From: Pelagophyceae sp. CCMP2097
Taxonomy: Eukaryota; Sar; Pelagophyceae
Assembly (NCBI GenBank): GCA_026770575.1
Contig: MU657836.1
Coordinates: forward strand, 6,536 to 23,986
DNA: 17,451 bases
Direction: 5' to 3'
Made by a program: the position numbers and the translations under genes. Positions 1 to 10,900 of this stretch are shown in pieces. The notes under the pieces were generated by a model. That model saw only the letters and a list, made by a program, of their open reading frames with translations, did no database searches and was not told the origin of the DNA. Each line of letters opens with the position of its first letter. Positions within the stretch are counted from its first letter, which is position 1.

Positions 1-30
1 TGGCATCGCGATCGCAGCCCATCAAACGGT

Positions 31-70
31 CCGTCCCGGACAAAAATTACAACCAGCCCGTCCCGGACGG
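31..70 (+). repeat. Direct repeat CCGTCCCGGAC, two copies
   Basis: Perfect 11-bp copies lie at 31-41 and 58-68, 27 bp apart. With two more bases, the second copy is a 6-bp inverted repeat around a single C (58-70). It could be a binding-site pair or simply a duplication. Confidence 0.7.
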
Positions 71-127
71 AGATTCTAAACACCTTCCATCGCCCGTCGC
101 GCCCTCCACGGGACCCCTCCGAACTGA

Positions 128-166
128 CTACCCTCGCCCACGACCGACCTACCCTCGCCCACGACC
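128..166 (+). repeat. 21-bp tandem duplication (18 bp identical)
   Basis: CTACCCTCGCCCACGACC occurs at 128-145 and again at 149-166, a period of 21 bp. The length is a multiple of three and the frame of the downstream gene stays open through it. Confidence 0.85.
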
Positions 167-275
167 TCACCGAATCCCTCTTATACACCAGCTCCGAAGC
201 CCGGCGACCCCTATTTTCTTCGTTGAGGCAATCCTTACACAACCCCGGGTTCTCCGAGCGCGGACCTTCGACTGG

Positions 276-761
276 ATGGGTGCCTCCGCGTCGAGCCCGC
301 GGCGGCGGCAGTCCGTGCCGACGTGGCCCGCAGATGCACGCATTCTCTTCGAGGAGCAGCAGGACCTGAGAACGGCGCCGCCTCCGCCGGCGCCGGCCGC
401 CCGTCCGGCGTTACCGCGGCGGGCGTCGCTCTCGAATTTGACGGCCAAGGCGTCACTGGTGCGGCAAGCGTCGGCGTCGTTGGTACGGCAAGCGTCGTTC
501 TCGTCGTTGACGTCCTTGGCGTCGCGGCGCGCGGCGCACACGCCTTCCGACCTCGCAGCGGCCACGGCGCACGGCTGCACGGAATGCACCTACCTCGGCT
601 GCGCCGTCGATCTGGTTGCGATGCGGACGAGCTCGAAAAAGTTGCACGCCACGATCCGATGGCCCAGCGGCAAGATCGAAAACGTCGACGGCCGCAAACT
701 CGGCCTCCCGACGCGAAAAGACGCCAGTGAGCCTAGAATGCGCCGAAGAGCCTCGGTCTGA
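276..761 (+). CDS. Hypothetical protein, N-myristoylation-type start and repeated kinase sites; may extend 5' of the window
   Basis: I do not recognise a family. Starting at the ATG at 276 (G at +4) gives 161 aa, with TGA at 759-761. The first residues, MGASASS, fit the eukaryotic N-myristoylation pattern (Gly2, Ser6). A Pro/Ala-rich stretch (residues 33-48) leads into a basic, serine-rich segment: RRASL (48-52), a tandem pair of ASLVRQAS (59-66 and 67-74), SRR (83-85), and RRRASV at the extreme C-terminus. These are Arg-x-x-Ser sites of the AGC/CaMK kinase type. Residues 101-109 hold three cysteines (CTECTYLGC), followed by a small, possibly beta-rich segment ending WPSGKIENVDGRKLG. The same frame has no stop from base 3 onward, so 276 may be an internal Met of a longer protein or a later exon. 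A membrane-tethered kinase substrate is a guess from motifs only. It is the only convincing + strand gene in the left 2 kb. Confidence 0.5.
   Translation: MGASASSPRRRQSVPTWPADARILFEEQQDLRTAPPPPAPAARPALPRRASLSNLTAKASLVRQASASLVRQASFSSLTSLASRRAAHTPSDLAAATAHGCTECTYLGCAVDLVAMRTSSKKLHATIRWPSGKIENVDGRKLGLPTRKDASEPRMRRRASV
450..497 (+). repeat. 24-bp coding tandem repeat (ASLVRQAS x2)
   Basis: Two in-frame 24-nt units, 450-473 and 474-497, encode the identical octapeptide ASLVRQAS twice but differ at synonymous positions (TCA CTG GTG against TCG TTG GTA). Identical protein with silent differences suggests the peptide has been kept by selection since the duplication, which supports this ORF being translated. 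Confidence 0.75.
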
Positions 762-783
762 TGCCTGGCGCGCCGCGCAAAAT

Positions 784-799
784 ATGTTATAATGTTATA
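784..799 (+). repeat. AT-rich tandem repeat (ATGTTATA x2), possible 3'-end processing region
   Basis: A perfect tandem 8-mer starts 23 bp after the stop codon of the first gene. Such an AT-rich block is rare in this GC-rich window and sits where a polyadenylation region would be expected. There is no AATAAA hexamer. Confidence 0.4.
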
Positions 800-880
800 C
801 GACTTGTCTTCGGTGCCATCTCCGCGGGCGAAGATCGGTGCGTCGTACGATCTCGATCAGTGGAGTGCATCATCGAAGAC

Positions 881-1066
881 GCCCCACCCAGGGTGATCTT
901 ACGCAAGCAAAACGAAGATGCCCAGAAATCACCCCAAACTCGCCTTTGACCCAACAAGGGACCTCGCGTACCTCGCCGTGCACGCCCTCGCGAGGCCGCG
1001 CCGTCGCCGACGTCGCACGCTCCTCGCAGGCCCCACCCAGGGTGGGGTTTCAGCAAGCAACGATCC
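881..1066. repeat. Two diverged direct copies of a GCCCCACCCAGGGTG-headed repeat
   Basis: Copy A starts at 881 and copy B at 1030. Both begin with the same 15 nt (GCCCCACCCAGGGTG); after about 7-8 variable bases both continue with GCAAGCAA and then ACGA or CGA. The 149-bp spacing and shared internal order suggest fragments of a dispersed element rather than chance. The element type is unknown, and I found no transposase or terminal repeats. Confidence 0.6.
1031..1047. repeat. Near-perfect palindrome, 8-bp arms around one A
   Basis: CCCCACCC, a single A, then GGGTGGGG. The arms are exact reverse complements. It forms the head of repeat copy B; in copy A only the inner CACCC-A-GGGTG is preserved. 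Confidence 0.85.
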
Positions 1067-1386
1067 TCGACGATTCGACGAACAAACTTGAAAACGTGGC
1101 TTCCGTCGCAGCCGCGCCGACGCGGCGGGCTACGGCCAGAGCGCGGGCGACCGAGACGTTCGACGGGGCTCTTACGGCTTTGGTGGGGCTGCTTCCGAGT
1201 CCTGGGCGGCTCGGCGGCGTGGATGGGTCGCTTAGGTCTATGGAAGGAGGGACCATCGTGCGCTCGCATTGCTTCGGCTGCAGAGTGCTGGGCGTTCGAC
1301 GGGTCTTGGACGGTGCTTCCGTGGCCTGCGCCGACGATGAGGCGGACGATGCGGCTGGGGCGGATCTGCGGTAAGGGCAGGGTCGC

Positions 1387-1417
1387 ATACGATAGCACCA
1401 TAGTGCGCCTATCGTAT
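1387..1417. repeat. Inverted repeat, 9-bp arms
   Basis: ATACGATAG (1387-1395) is the exact reverse complement of CTATCGTAT (1409-1417). The 13-nt loop adds a further GCAC/GTGC pairing that overlaps the arm ends. The element could form a hairpin in either strand's transcript. It lies between convergent genes and could be a transposon relic or a processing structure. Confidence 0.7.
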
Positions 1418-1851
1418 CCGGCTGCAGAAAGTCGGGTGACAACGTCCGATGTTTCTTTGGACAGTGCTTTTGGACTCGGGCTGCCGCGTCGGGCCGCGAC
1501 GACGCGGACAACGTGGCTCGAGCGGCGCCGCTGCGTTGACGGGGGTCGCCTGGTTTCATTACAAGGCGCCATCGTGCGCCGCCTCGACTCGATCCTAGAC
1601 TCATGCCGGACGACGACGTTCGACGGTTCTCGGGCAAGTTGTCGGTTTCAATCGTAAGCACCCTTCGACCGAGCGACCGCGGCGGAGCAGGAGGGGCCCA
1701 AGAACGTTTCGCCGTCTCGCCAGGACCCGTACTTTCGGCCCATTCGAATATGGGACGGGTTCCACAGAGGGCGCTGATTCAGCCCACCAAAGCATCGACC
1801 CAGGCTCGCATTGTGGGCTCGAGTGCTCTCGCCATCAGGGCAAGCCTCTGA

Positions 1852-1918
1852 ATACCCGAGGGTGCAGAAGGCCTCGGATCGGGTATCACACAAAAAAAAT
1901 CCTTTTACAGCGCGGCGG
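1852..1918 (-). terminator. Putative 3' UTR / 3'-end region of the dynein gene
   Basis: Reading the dynein strand past its TAG, the sequence runs GCCGCCGCGC, then TGTAAAAGG, then a run of eight T. A stem-loop follows with 8-bp arms (ATACCCGA at 1852-1859 and TCGGGTAT at 1879-1886, 19-nt loop). TGTAA is the poly(A) signal in green algae; whether this lineage uses it is unknown. Confidence 0.35.
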
Positions 1919-4900
1919 CTAGTCGTCGAGCTGCGTGAGCATGGCGGCGCCGCGCTTGATCCAGTGCTTTTGGTCGTGGCCGGGCGCCATGGGTACGCGG
2001 ATGAACATGACGAAGTTAGTGGAGTGGCCGGTCGTGGAGAGCTTGCCCTCGCGAGTGCTCTCTTTGTACACGGGGCAGTGGTAGACGTGCGCCGTGCCGT
2101 CCAACTCGCCCGTGTACAACTCGGGCCGGCCGCTGATGGCCTCGATGCTCGCCTTTGGCTTGGGAAGGAGGTGGAACATGGGCACGGCCGTGAACAGCTC
2201 GCGCGGCCTCGACTCTACCACGCAGTGCGAGTCGGCGCAGAACCGCGCGCCCTCGAAGAAGAGGCCGTGGCAGACGGCGCCGTCGTCGGGCTTGGCCAGA
2301 ACCGCGGCCTTTTCCTCTGTGGGAGTGAGCAAAGACTGATCGAACGCAACAGTGTCAATAGGCAACTTATGTTTCCGCGCGTAGTTCTGCAGCGTGCCCG
2401 TGATAAAGGCCTGCGTGAAGAAGAAGCCGCTGATCCAGAAGACTGCCGGAGAAGCGTGGGCGTCGACCCATCCTCGGAGGAACGCGAGGCGGTCTAAAAG
2501 GTCGGCGACCCACGAACCCATGGGCTTGCGGCTCGGGTAGGCGGCGGCGGACCACATCTCGGGCACCTTGCCCGCGACCATGGCGTTGCCCATTTCTTCT
2601 AATTCGCCCGACATAACGACCAAGCCCTTTAAGGCTCGTTGCACCTCGCGCAACCTGTCCTTGATGATCTCCGTCAGGTTGTTAAACCGCAGCAGCTCCT
2701 GCGTCAACACAGTGTTCATCGACTCGTCGTACGTCACAGGGAAGTCGATCAAGGCGCGCTCGATGTCGAATTGCTTCGGGAGGCGGCCGGCGATGTCCGC
2801 CGAGGCTTCGGCCAAGGTATCGTCCCACGATTTACCCGCGCCGCCGCTGCTCCGCGGCTGCAACGAAAGTAAAGTGCCCAAGAGGAGGTTCGTCTCGCCG
2901 AGGGCGCAGCTGATGTTTGCGTTGTCGTGGAGCCCAAACAGTTCCGGCCCTTCCGTGTAAGGCAGCTCCCGCGTCGCGGTTCGATAAGACTCCAAATCTC
3001 CTTGCTTGGGCGCCCCGTAGGCGCCCGACGCGGAGAAGACGTACTTGTCGTCTTGGATGCTCTCCGTGTAAAAGTCGGTGAGGACGTTTGCCAGGCACCG
3101 TCGGTCCTTGTCGTCTGTCACCCGGCCCCCATAATTGCACTCGCCCGTGAGGTACCGCAAAGCGGCGTAGGGCAGGTCGCCGTCGACGGCGTCGCAGAAG
3201 ATTCGGAGCTGGTCCATAGAGATTTGGAGGTCCGCGCCCGAGAAAACGTACTTGATGTTCCACCCTAAAGGCCCAAACTTGCGCCGCTCGCGCACGCAGG
3301 CGTGGAAGAAGCAGAGGCCGTACAGAAGCTTCTTGAAGGCCGCGGGCCGCGCCGCGCCCTCGAGAAACCCGGCGTCGATCTGGGCCGTGTACGACCCAAT
3401 CAGGTTCGCGCGCACGCCTTTAGGAGGCTCTACCGTCATCTTGATTCCGTTTTGCAAAATGTACGCCGGGAAGTGCGGCGACGGCTCCGAAGTCAGCCAG
3501 AGGCGGAACTCGCCGTGGATGCGGTCCGGCGAGAGCTCCTCGCAGAGCCTTTCTAAAGTGGGCATCCAAGAAATGCACAAGTGGCAGTTCTGCAGGCAGA
3601 CCCACGTGCCCTTGTCCTGCGCCTCTGAGATGGCGGCGTAGGCGATTTCGCCCTGGCCCTGGCCCAGCGAAATGGCGTGGAGCCGTTTGCCGAGGAAGCC
3701 TCTTTCCTCTGCGAGCTTAAACAGCGCCGCCATGGGATCCGCCCCTGGCGTGAGCACGAAGAGCAAAGGCGTGTCGCACCTCGAGTCGTCGAAGCATGCC
3801 CCGAGGTCGAACTGCGGCTTTTCCACGAAGCGGCGTCCGAGGTCGTTTGCCACGTAGCTCTCCACCTCTGGTACAACCGCATCCGGCCGCACCGCGCGCA
3901 GCACGCAGAGCAGCTCGAACGGCGTGAAGCGCGAAACGGCCTCGGCGGCCTCGTCGGCCTCGTCGGCCTCGCCGCCGCCGTTGAGCAGCTGCGCGAGGTC
4001 GGCCATGGGCGTCTTGGAATCGAAAACCTTCTCCCACGACTTAATATCGCGCACAAAGTCGTCGACGAAGGACCCCGCCGAGAACACGCTGGGCAGCTTG
4101 GCGAGCGCGAGGACGTCGCTCCACGACTTGTCCTGGAGCCAGCCCTTTGCGGCCTCGGGCGGCTCGCGGTCGCGCTCCATCGTCGTCGAGCCCGCGAGCA
4201 GGAAGCGGAAGTGCGCCTGGTCGAGGCGGCCCTGGCCGGCCATGATCTTGACGTTGAGGAGGAAGGAGAAGAGGAGCTTGTCCTTTTCGAACAAAGAACG
4301 GCAGACGTTCAGGTACAAAACGTAGGTAAACGTGTCCACAAGGTGCCCCAGTCTTTCCTCCAGCGAGGCGCCCTCGGGCGCCTTTTCGATCGCCTCGCGG
4401 AAGAGGGCCTGGTACCACTCCATGGAGTATTGGTACATGGGGTCGATGAGGCTCAGGTCGGCAATGCAGAAAAAGAGCTGCGAGGCGTGCGCGGCTACGG
4501 GCTTGTAGCCCGTGCGCGTGCGCGCAATCGTCTCGGAAGTCCGCGCTGCGTCGCGCACCTTTTCTTCAATCTTCTTCGACTTGATTTTCGACTCTTTTAA
4601 AGTGTCAATGAGATTCTCGTCGTCCAAAATGTTCCCTTCCGCGTTGCGCAAGAGCTGCAAGATCTTGTCCTCAATCTCCTTGAGTTGGCGCTTGTTCGCC
4701 GCGTCCTCCAACACGAGCTGCTCGCGCTGGGCTTCCAGAGCGGAAGCCTCGCAGGCCACCGTGAGGCCCAGCATCTGGTCCTCCAAACCCTCCGCCGTGG
4801 CCATAAAGTTCAACAGGTTCACCTGGACGCACAGCTCGGGCGGGTAGTGCGGGTTGCGCATCTTGGTCGTGATGAATAAACGGAAGCGGGGATCGTACTC

Positions 4901-7900
4901 GAGCGTCGCGTCCCCGAAGCGCATGGAAGAAACGCCGCCTTGGACGACAATCTGCTTCAGCAAAACCGGCTCTAGAACAGGGTCCAGCACCTCGCCCACG
5001 TTTTCGATCAAAACGGGTGTGCCGAACGGGATGGCGTTTTCAATCGTCCGCGCGAACCTAACGAGGGCGTCAAAGGCCGGGCAAAGGCAGCACTTTCGTT
5101 AAAAGCGCTTTCACGCGTCAAAAGCCATCGAGTCTCTGCAGGGCCCTCGGACGACGTTTTCTTCGACAAAGACGCGGCGTTCGGACGTCGACTGGTTGAG
5201 TTTGACCACCTTAAGTTTGTCGGCATAGGTCCTCTTCACCCACTTGTTCGCCTGGCCCTGCGGGTCGATCATCAGAGGCCACCTCGTGCTTCGCTCGAGC
5301 ATGATGGCGTTTTCGATGGAGAAAGCGTCGTTTGGCAACTTGTCGATTACCCACGACCGAATCTGCACTTCATCACCCAGCGTCGCCCGTAAAGTAAAGC
5401 CCGGCGAGCACGGGATGCCGACGGAGCCCAGCAACCTCTTCCAGTCGCTCAAGGCCGAGTCTCTGTAAGCGACGACGAAGGAGCCGAGGTACGCGATGGC
5501 GCCCGCCGAAAGCAAAATGTCGCCCGTGACGTTCTTAAACTCGCCCTCGAGCTGGAGCGAGAGTTCGGCCCACCTCGTGCGCTCGCCGCCCAAGCCCTTG
5601 ATCAACTGCTCGGCGCGGTCGAGTTTTGTGGCGCAGTCGGAAACTTGAGTTTGCAAATCCAATTTCTTCTTCGACTCACTATCCAACTGCGCCTGCAGCT
5701 GGGCCAGCTGGTCCTGCACCACCTTGAGCGAAGCCTCCTTCTCCGCCAGCTGCTCCGTCGCCGCCTTTAAAGACTGCTCCGCCTCTTTTAAAGCTTTCTT
5801 CTTGGGCCCGACGTCCTTCGCGACGCGGTCGTAGATCATCATCGCCCCGACCCACTTGCACAGGCCCGCGGCGGCGACGCTGGCCTTTTTCACGGCCTCG
5901 AACTGGAACGAGTCCTGGGCCGTGTACTCTTGGACCTTTTCCACCATGCTGGGATTCATGTTGTCCTTGTCATAATCCATCAGAGACTGCAAGAACCGCG
6001 GGTCCCCAAGCAAATGCTTCTGCGCGGGCCCCCAGTAGTCGTCTATTTTTTTGTTGCCGCCGGCGGGGTCCTTGATCTTGTCCGGCTTGACTGCGCACAT
6101 CAGGCACACCGCTTCCATGACGACCTTCACCGCGTCGGGAGGTTTCTTCATCGCCTTAATCTCTACGATATCCGACTTCGATAGCGACTTTAAAGCCTGG
6201 ATCGCGCCTTCTAAAGCCGGCATGGCCTTGTCCAAATCCGCCTGGCACGAAGCCGCGATGGCTTTTGCCTCGTTGGCCTGCAGCTCGCAGCTTGCCCGTT
6301 CCGTATTCACGACTTCTTCAACCTGGTTCGCCTCCTTGGTCTCCACCGCAATCTTCTCGATTAAAGCGTCCGTGTCCAGCGTCGCCTGCTTCAGCTTGGG
6401 CTGCAGAGCCTCCAAGTCGCGCTGCATGCCGTCGACTTGCGCATTGGTGGATTCGATCTTCTCAAGTCCGTTGTCGTACCGCAGCTTCGACTCGGCCACC
6501 GCCGCCGCCTGCACCTTTAAAAGCTGCTTGAACGTGCCGATGAGCTGCAGGTAGGAAGTCGGGGTGACGTAATAATGTCTACCCATTTCCTGCAGGAACC
6601 TGCGCGAGAGCCGAGAGACGCGCTCCTGCATGTCCACGCACACGTCCACGACGCCCTGCTTGATTTGCGGCGGGAGGTCCTCGCCGCCGAGGAAGTGTTT
6701 GGCGACGGACCGAAGGGCCTCTTCTGGCCATGCAGTGAACCAGTCAATCGTACCTGCAAGGCGCCGCCGTCGACGCGTGCGGAAAAAGACGAATAACACA
6801 TTTTGGGGACAAAAAAACACAAACACGCACAGCAGTTGACTAAGGCGGGGAACATGCGCAGGCGCCTGCGGAAGGCGTCGCCGATGGGGCTCAGGCAGAT
6901 GACGACGTGCAAGTTCGCGCGGCAGCGCTTGATAAAGTACTTGTACATCTCGGCCTGGACGCCCGTGTTCACCCCCGCGGCGTCGGCGTGCTTTGCGATG
7001 TCGTCGTTGATCGCGGCCATGTCGTCGGCATTAAACAAGTTTGGCACTTCGCCCGTGTTTAAAATCAAATTCACGTCCTCCAAAAAGCTCTCGTACACGA
7101 TCTGAGTGTCGTCGAACAGAAAGACCGTCGGCCCGCCCGTGCCGTTGGCGCTGCCGGCCTTTGCGAAAATTCGCTTCAAGTCGTCGCCCCACTCCGTGCG
7201 GCCGTACGACTTTGAGATTTCGATCTGAACCAAGTCATAGTCGCACATCGCAACCGCAAGCCTCGTCAGAGACTTGCGCCCGCTGCCGCCGACGCCCATG
7301 AGTAAAGCGTTGCCGTAGGGCTGCTTCAGGATGCGGGCGACTCTGGAGACGTGCTCCATGGCGTTCAAAAATAACACTAAAGACATGGGCTTCGACCCCG
7401 CCGAGTTGTGCTCGTTGAGGAAGTGGGACATGCCCGCGTGCAGCTGCGCCTCGTCGGCGACCTCGCGGTAGAGGCGCTTCTCGGGGGGCTTGTCAAAATC
7501 GATAAAGTCGCCAAACATCAAAGGCAGCGCCCCGGGCGGCGCAATCTTCGCAGCGTAGTCCACCTGGAAAACGTCGGCGCAGGCCGCGCTCAGTCTCGCG
7601 GCGAACCAGGCGCGGTCCTCTTCGCTGATCAAACGGTCGCTAAACACGCGCAGCGACTCGTGGCACCACAGCTTCAGATACGACTCCTTGTCCTGCAGCA
7701 GCGCCGCGGCCCCCTGGCCCAGGCCCTGGAAGACCTTTGCAAGGTCGCGGAGGTTGAACGTGTAGTGCGACTTGGCCGGCGTCGGCAGCAGGCCCGCGGA
7801 AATATCCTCGTAGATCCCAATCGTCGCCCCAACAACCGCCGAAGCCAGCGACTTGACGCCCGCGCTGTAGCCGGCGTTCAGCGACCAGTCCAGGATCGTC

Positions 7901-10900
7901 GTGAAGACGCGCGCCAACGAGTCTGCGCTAAAGGGCACGAAGTTGAGCAGGTTGAAGTGGCGGACGTAGCGCTGCGTGATCTGCGTGCGGCCGCCGCCGG
8001 GCGGCCCCATGGCGGCGACGAACTGGACGTCGACGAGCTGGCGGAACGCATTCTCGTCGCGGTCGTACCATCCAGCGTGGTCCATCCATTGTCGGAGGAT
8101 CTCAATGGGCGGCTGAGCCCCGTACTCCTCCTTCGCCGGCATGTTCAAATCGTCCACCTAAAGAAAGGCCGTTTCGAGGGAATTCGCGCAGAGGCCCCAG
8201 CATCGACCTTTCGAGGTCGCAGGAGTCCCCCCCTTTCGAGGGCCCCCAGTCTCGGGGTCTTGTTGCGCGGGCGCTCGCGAAGATGATGCACGTCTTGCCC
8301 AGCGGCGGCCCGAGGACGCCCTTGCGCCTCTTCTCGAGCTTGGAGTCGATGATGTCTTGGGTTTGGTTCGCAGACGTTTGCGCGGAAAAGTTTAAAACTA
8401 TCGAGGTGAAGGCGTCCTCCTTGCCCGAGAGGAGGCGGTGGTTCTTGATTGTGACGGATTTGCCCGTGCCTGTCTCGCCCGTGCAGAGGACGTGGTAGCC
8501 TTTGAGCAAAATGGCCTCGACGAGCCACTCGTGCCGGACCGTGTCCACAGTTGGCACCACAATCGAGTTAAATTCCGCAGTAGGAGAAATGACGAACTTG
8601 CTGCCGGCGTCGACCCAGGGCGCCCAGCTGCACGTCTTGGCGTTGAATTTAAAGTCGTAGATCATCGCCTCTTCCGGCGGCGCGATGGTCGACGTCTTGC
8701 CCGCCTCGGCGTAGCCGGGGTTCTTGTTCAAAAAGTCGCCGTAATCGTCGTTCGCGGCGAGGCCCGCCGCGTCGCCGGAGAGGAGGAGGCGGAGGTGGGC
8801 GTCGAACTTGCGGCGCCCGGCGTAGTCGACACACGCCCCAACGCTCCAGACCAACGCCGAGACCAAAGCGCCCTCGACACACCTCGCCACGTCGCCCCCG
8901 ACTTCTCCGGAAAGGAAGCAGTCTAACAGCCTCAGGGAGTTGCGGACGAGCTCGAGTTGCGTCACGGGCGTGGGCACGGCGCAAAACTTGGCCACGAAGT
9001 ACGTCGCCGGCGGAAAGAGCCAGTCGTAAAAGGCCTGGATCGCCGGCGCGTGCTCCAAGAACGGCTGCTCCAGGGCCTCGAGCCAGACTGCGAGGAAGGG
9101 CTTCCACCCAATGTTTCGGGCCTCCGTGAAGATCATCCCAACTCTGGAAACCGTCGCCGGCGAGGCCTGCTCCAGATCCTCGGCCTCGAACATCATCGTC
9201 ATTCTATCGGTCATCTTGATGATCTCGCCCGACATGAGGCACAACTTTTTGTTGTCGTCCAGAACGGTGTTCATGTTCTCGATCCAGACGGCGTCGACCG
9301 GTCCGTCGAACATGAGCCAGATGCGGTCCGCGGAAGTGTCCATGGCCGAGTTGCGGAAGAGGACAGCGAGGATGCCGTCGCTCCACTCGTGCGTGTTGTC
9401 GTCAAAGTTGCCGTACAACTGGCCGCTGGAGATGGACTTTGGATTCACCGTGTGCACGCGCACTCTTTCCAGCGGCTCGCCGCGCTCGTGGCACCTCGTC
9501 ATCGCCGCCGCCAAAGCGTGCACCGCCGCCGTCTTGCCGCTGCACGTCTGCCCGACGACCATGACGCCGTGCCGGACGAGCACCATTTCATAAAGCTGCA
9601 CGATCTTCAAAGTGAACCCCGCCGTCGGCTCCAGCTTAAAGGTGCGCCCACTCGCCACGGTGACGCCCGTCATGCAGACCTCGTCGATCGTCGGCGCTAA
9701 AGCGCCGTGGTCCGCCGCCGGGAGCGTGACGCCGGGGAACAAGTCCGACGTGATGCCCTTGAACAAAGGCAAGTCTTCAACCGTAAACTTCGGCAGGTTC
9801 ACGTCCATGACGGATCTTAGCACAATCTTCGACTCGTCCCAGAGCGGGTCGTCGCCGACGGAGAGGCGAAGGTTGCCCGCGGCGACTAAAATGGAATTTA
9901 CCGCCCTCATCCCGTAATCGTAATGCTTCTGCGAGGACAACTGCTCCGAGCACAACTGCAGCGTTCGAACGAGCTTTTGGGCGTTGCGCCGCGCGTCCTC
10001 GAAGCCAAACGAGTAGAGGCGGATTTCGCCGATTAGGGCGTAGTCGGGCACCATCATCGCACACGGCCGGAACAGCGCCTTTAAGTTGTCCGGCAGCTCG
10101 GCGCGGCCGGCGTAGCCCGGGTTCATCGTGATGAACGGGTTGGCGTTTGGGTTGAGCTTCATAAACGTGCCCTCGAAGTGGAACTTGTCCACGCCCGCGG
10201 CTTTGCCTTTGTTAATCGTCAAAATCTGCTGCGCGATCACCGACAAAACCTCGACGTTGATGCGGTTGAACTCGTCGAAGCAGCTACAAAGAAGGTGAGG
10301 AGCATCGACGGCGGCAAAGGACGCACCACCAGGACCCGCAGCCGGCGAGGCCTTTGAAAAACTTGGCCATGGCCTTGTAGTCCAAACCTGTGCGCACGCG
10401 TCGAGTTTACCCAAACGCAAAACAAAGACGCACCGTCGGAGCAGTTGAAGACGACGCATTGGATGGCCATGGCCTTTGAAAGGTCTTTCACCGTCTCCGT
10501 CTTGCCCGTGCCGGCGGGCCCCTCTGGCGCGCCGCCGTAGAGGAGGTCGATGGCGGAGATCATGGTGCGGTAGCACCTGTCCGTGAGCGGCGTGATGACG
10601 AGGCGCATGGAGTTGCCGAGGTATTCGTAGCCGTAGAGACATTGCGCATTGACAATTTTAGCCACGACCGTCTGGTCCCCTTTCTTCACCGCCTGGCCGT
10701 CCTTCCACGCTGAAGCCCAGTAGTACCGCAGCTGCGACTGCCACTCGAAATCGTTGACGCGGTCGACTCGGTTGGCGACCATGTCGACGACGGTGTCTCG
10801 GGAGTGGACGTCCATAACCACCAACGCCGACAACGTCTTGCGCTGCAGCTTGGAGAGGGCGCCGCGGACGAGGAGCACAATGTCCTGCAGGCCCTTGTTC

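Larger units (their letters stand above)
1..275 (+). other. 5' flank of the first gene, open in the same frame throughout
   Basis: Either a 5' UTR and promoter or more coding sequence. Reading in the frame of the 276-761 ORF, no stop occurs from base 3 to 275. It holds two copies of CCGTCCCGGAC (31-41 and 58-68), the second forming a CCGTCC-C-GGACGG hairpin, and a 21-bp tandem repeat at 128-166. Read as protein, the tandem repeat gives YPRPRP twice. I see no TATA-like element. Confidence 0.35.
762..1918. other. Intergenic region with repeats, no convincing gene
   Basis: Both strands carry open frames, as expected of GC-rich DNA, including a 261-codon one on the - strand (1572-787). None shows a recognisable domain, and repeats and palindromes run through them. 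The region must contain the 3' ends of two convergent genes: the + gene ending at 761 and the - strand dynein ending at 1919. Three copies of GTTCGACGG (1158-1166, 1294-1302, 1618-1626) and recurrent CAT(C/A)GTGCGC stretches (near 1254, 1398 and 1570) hint at old, decayed duplications. Confidence 0.5.

Noticed and set aside
787..1572. 261-codon - strand frame as a gene
   Set aside because: It spans the repeat pair and hairpins, is Arg/Pro/Ser-rich and shows no recognisable domain. GC-rich repeats produce such frames easily.
1811..2497. 228-codon + strand frame over the dynein C-terminus
   Set aside because: It is antisense to strongly conserved dynein C-terminal sequence, and its low-complexity Ala/Arg/Glu composition is typical of shadow frames.
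3677..4600. 307-codon + strand frame
   Set aside because: It lies opposite the conserved AAA6 and C-terminal dynein domains and has no features of its own.
7408..8286. 292-codon + strand frame
   Set aside because: It is antisense to AAA3-AAA4 and crosses a homology-proven intron, so it is a by-product of dynein codon usage.
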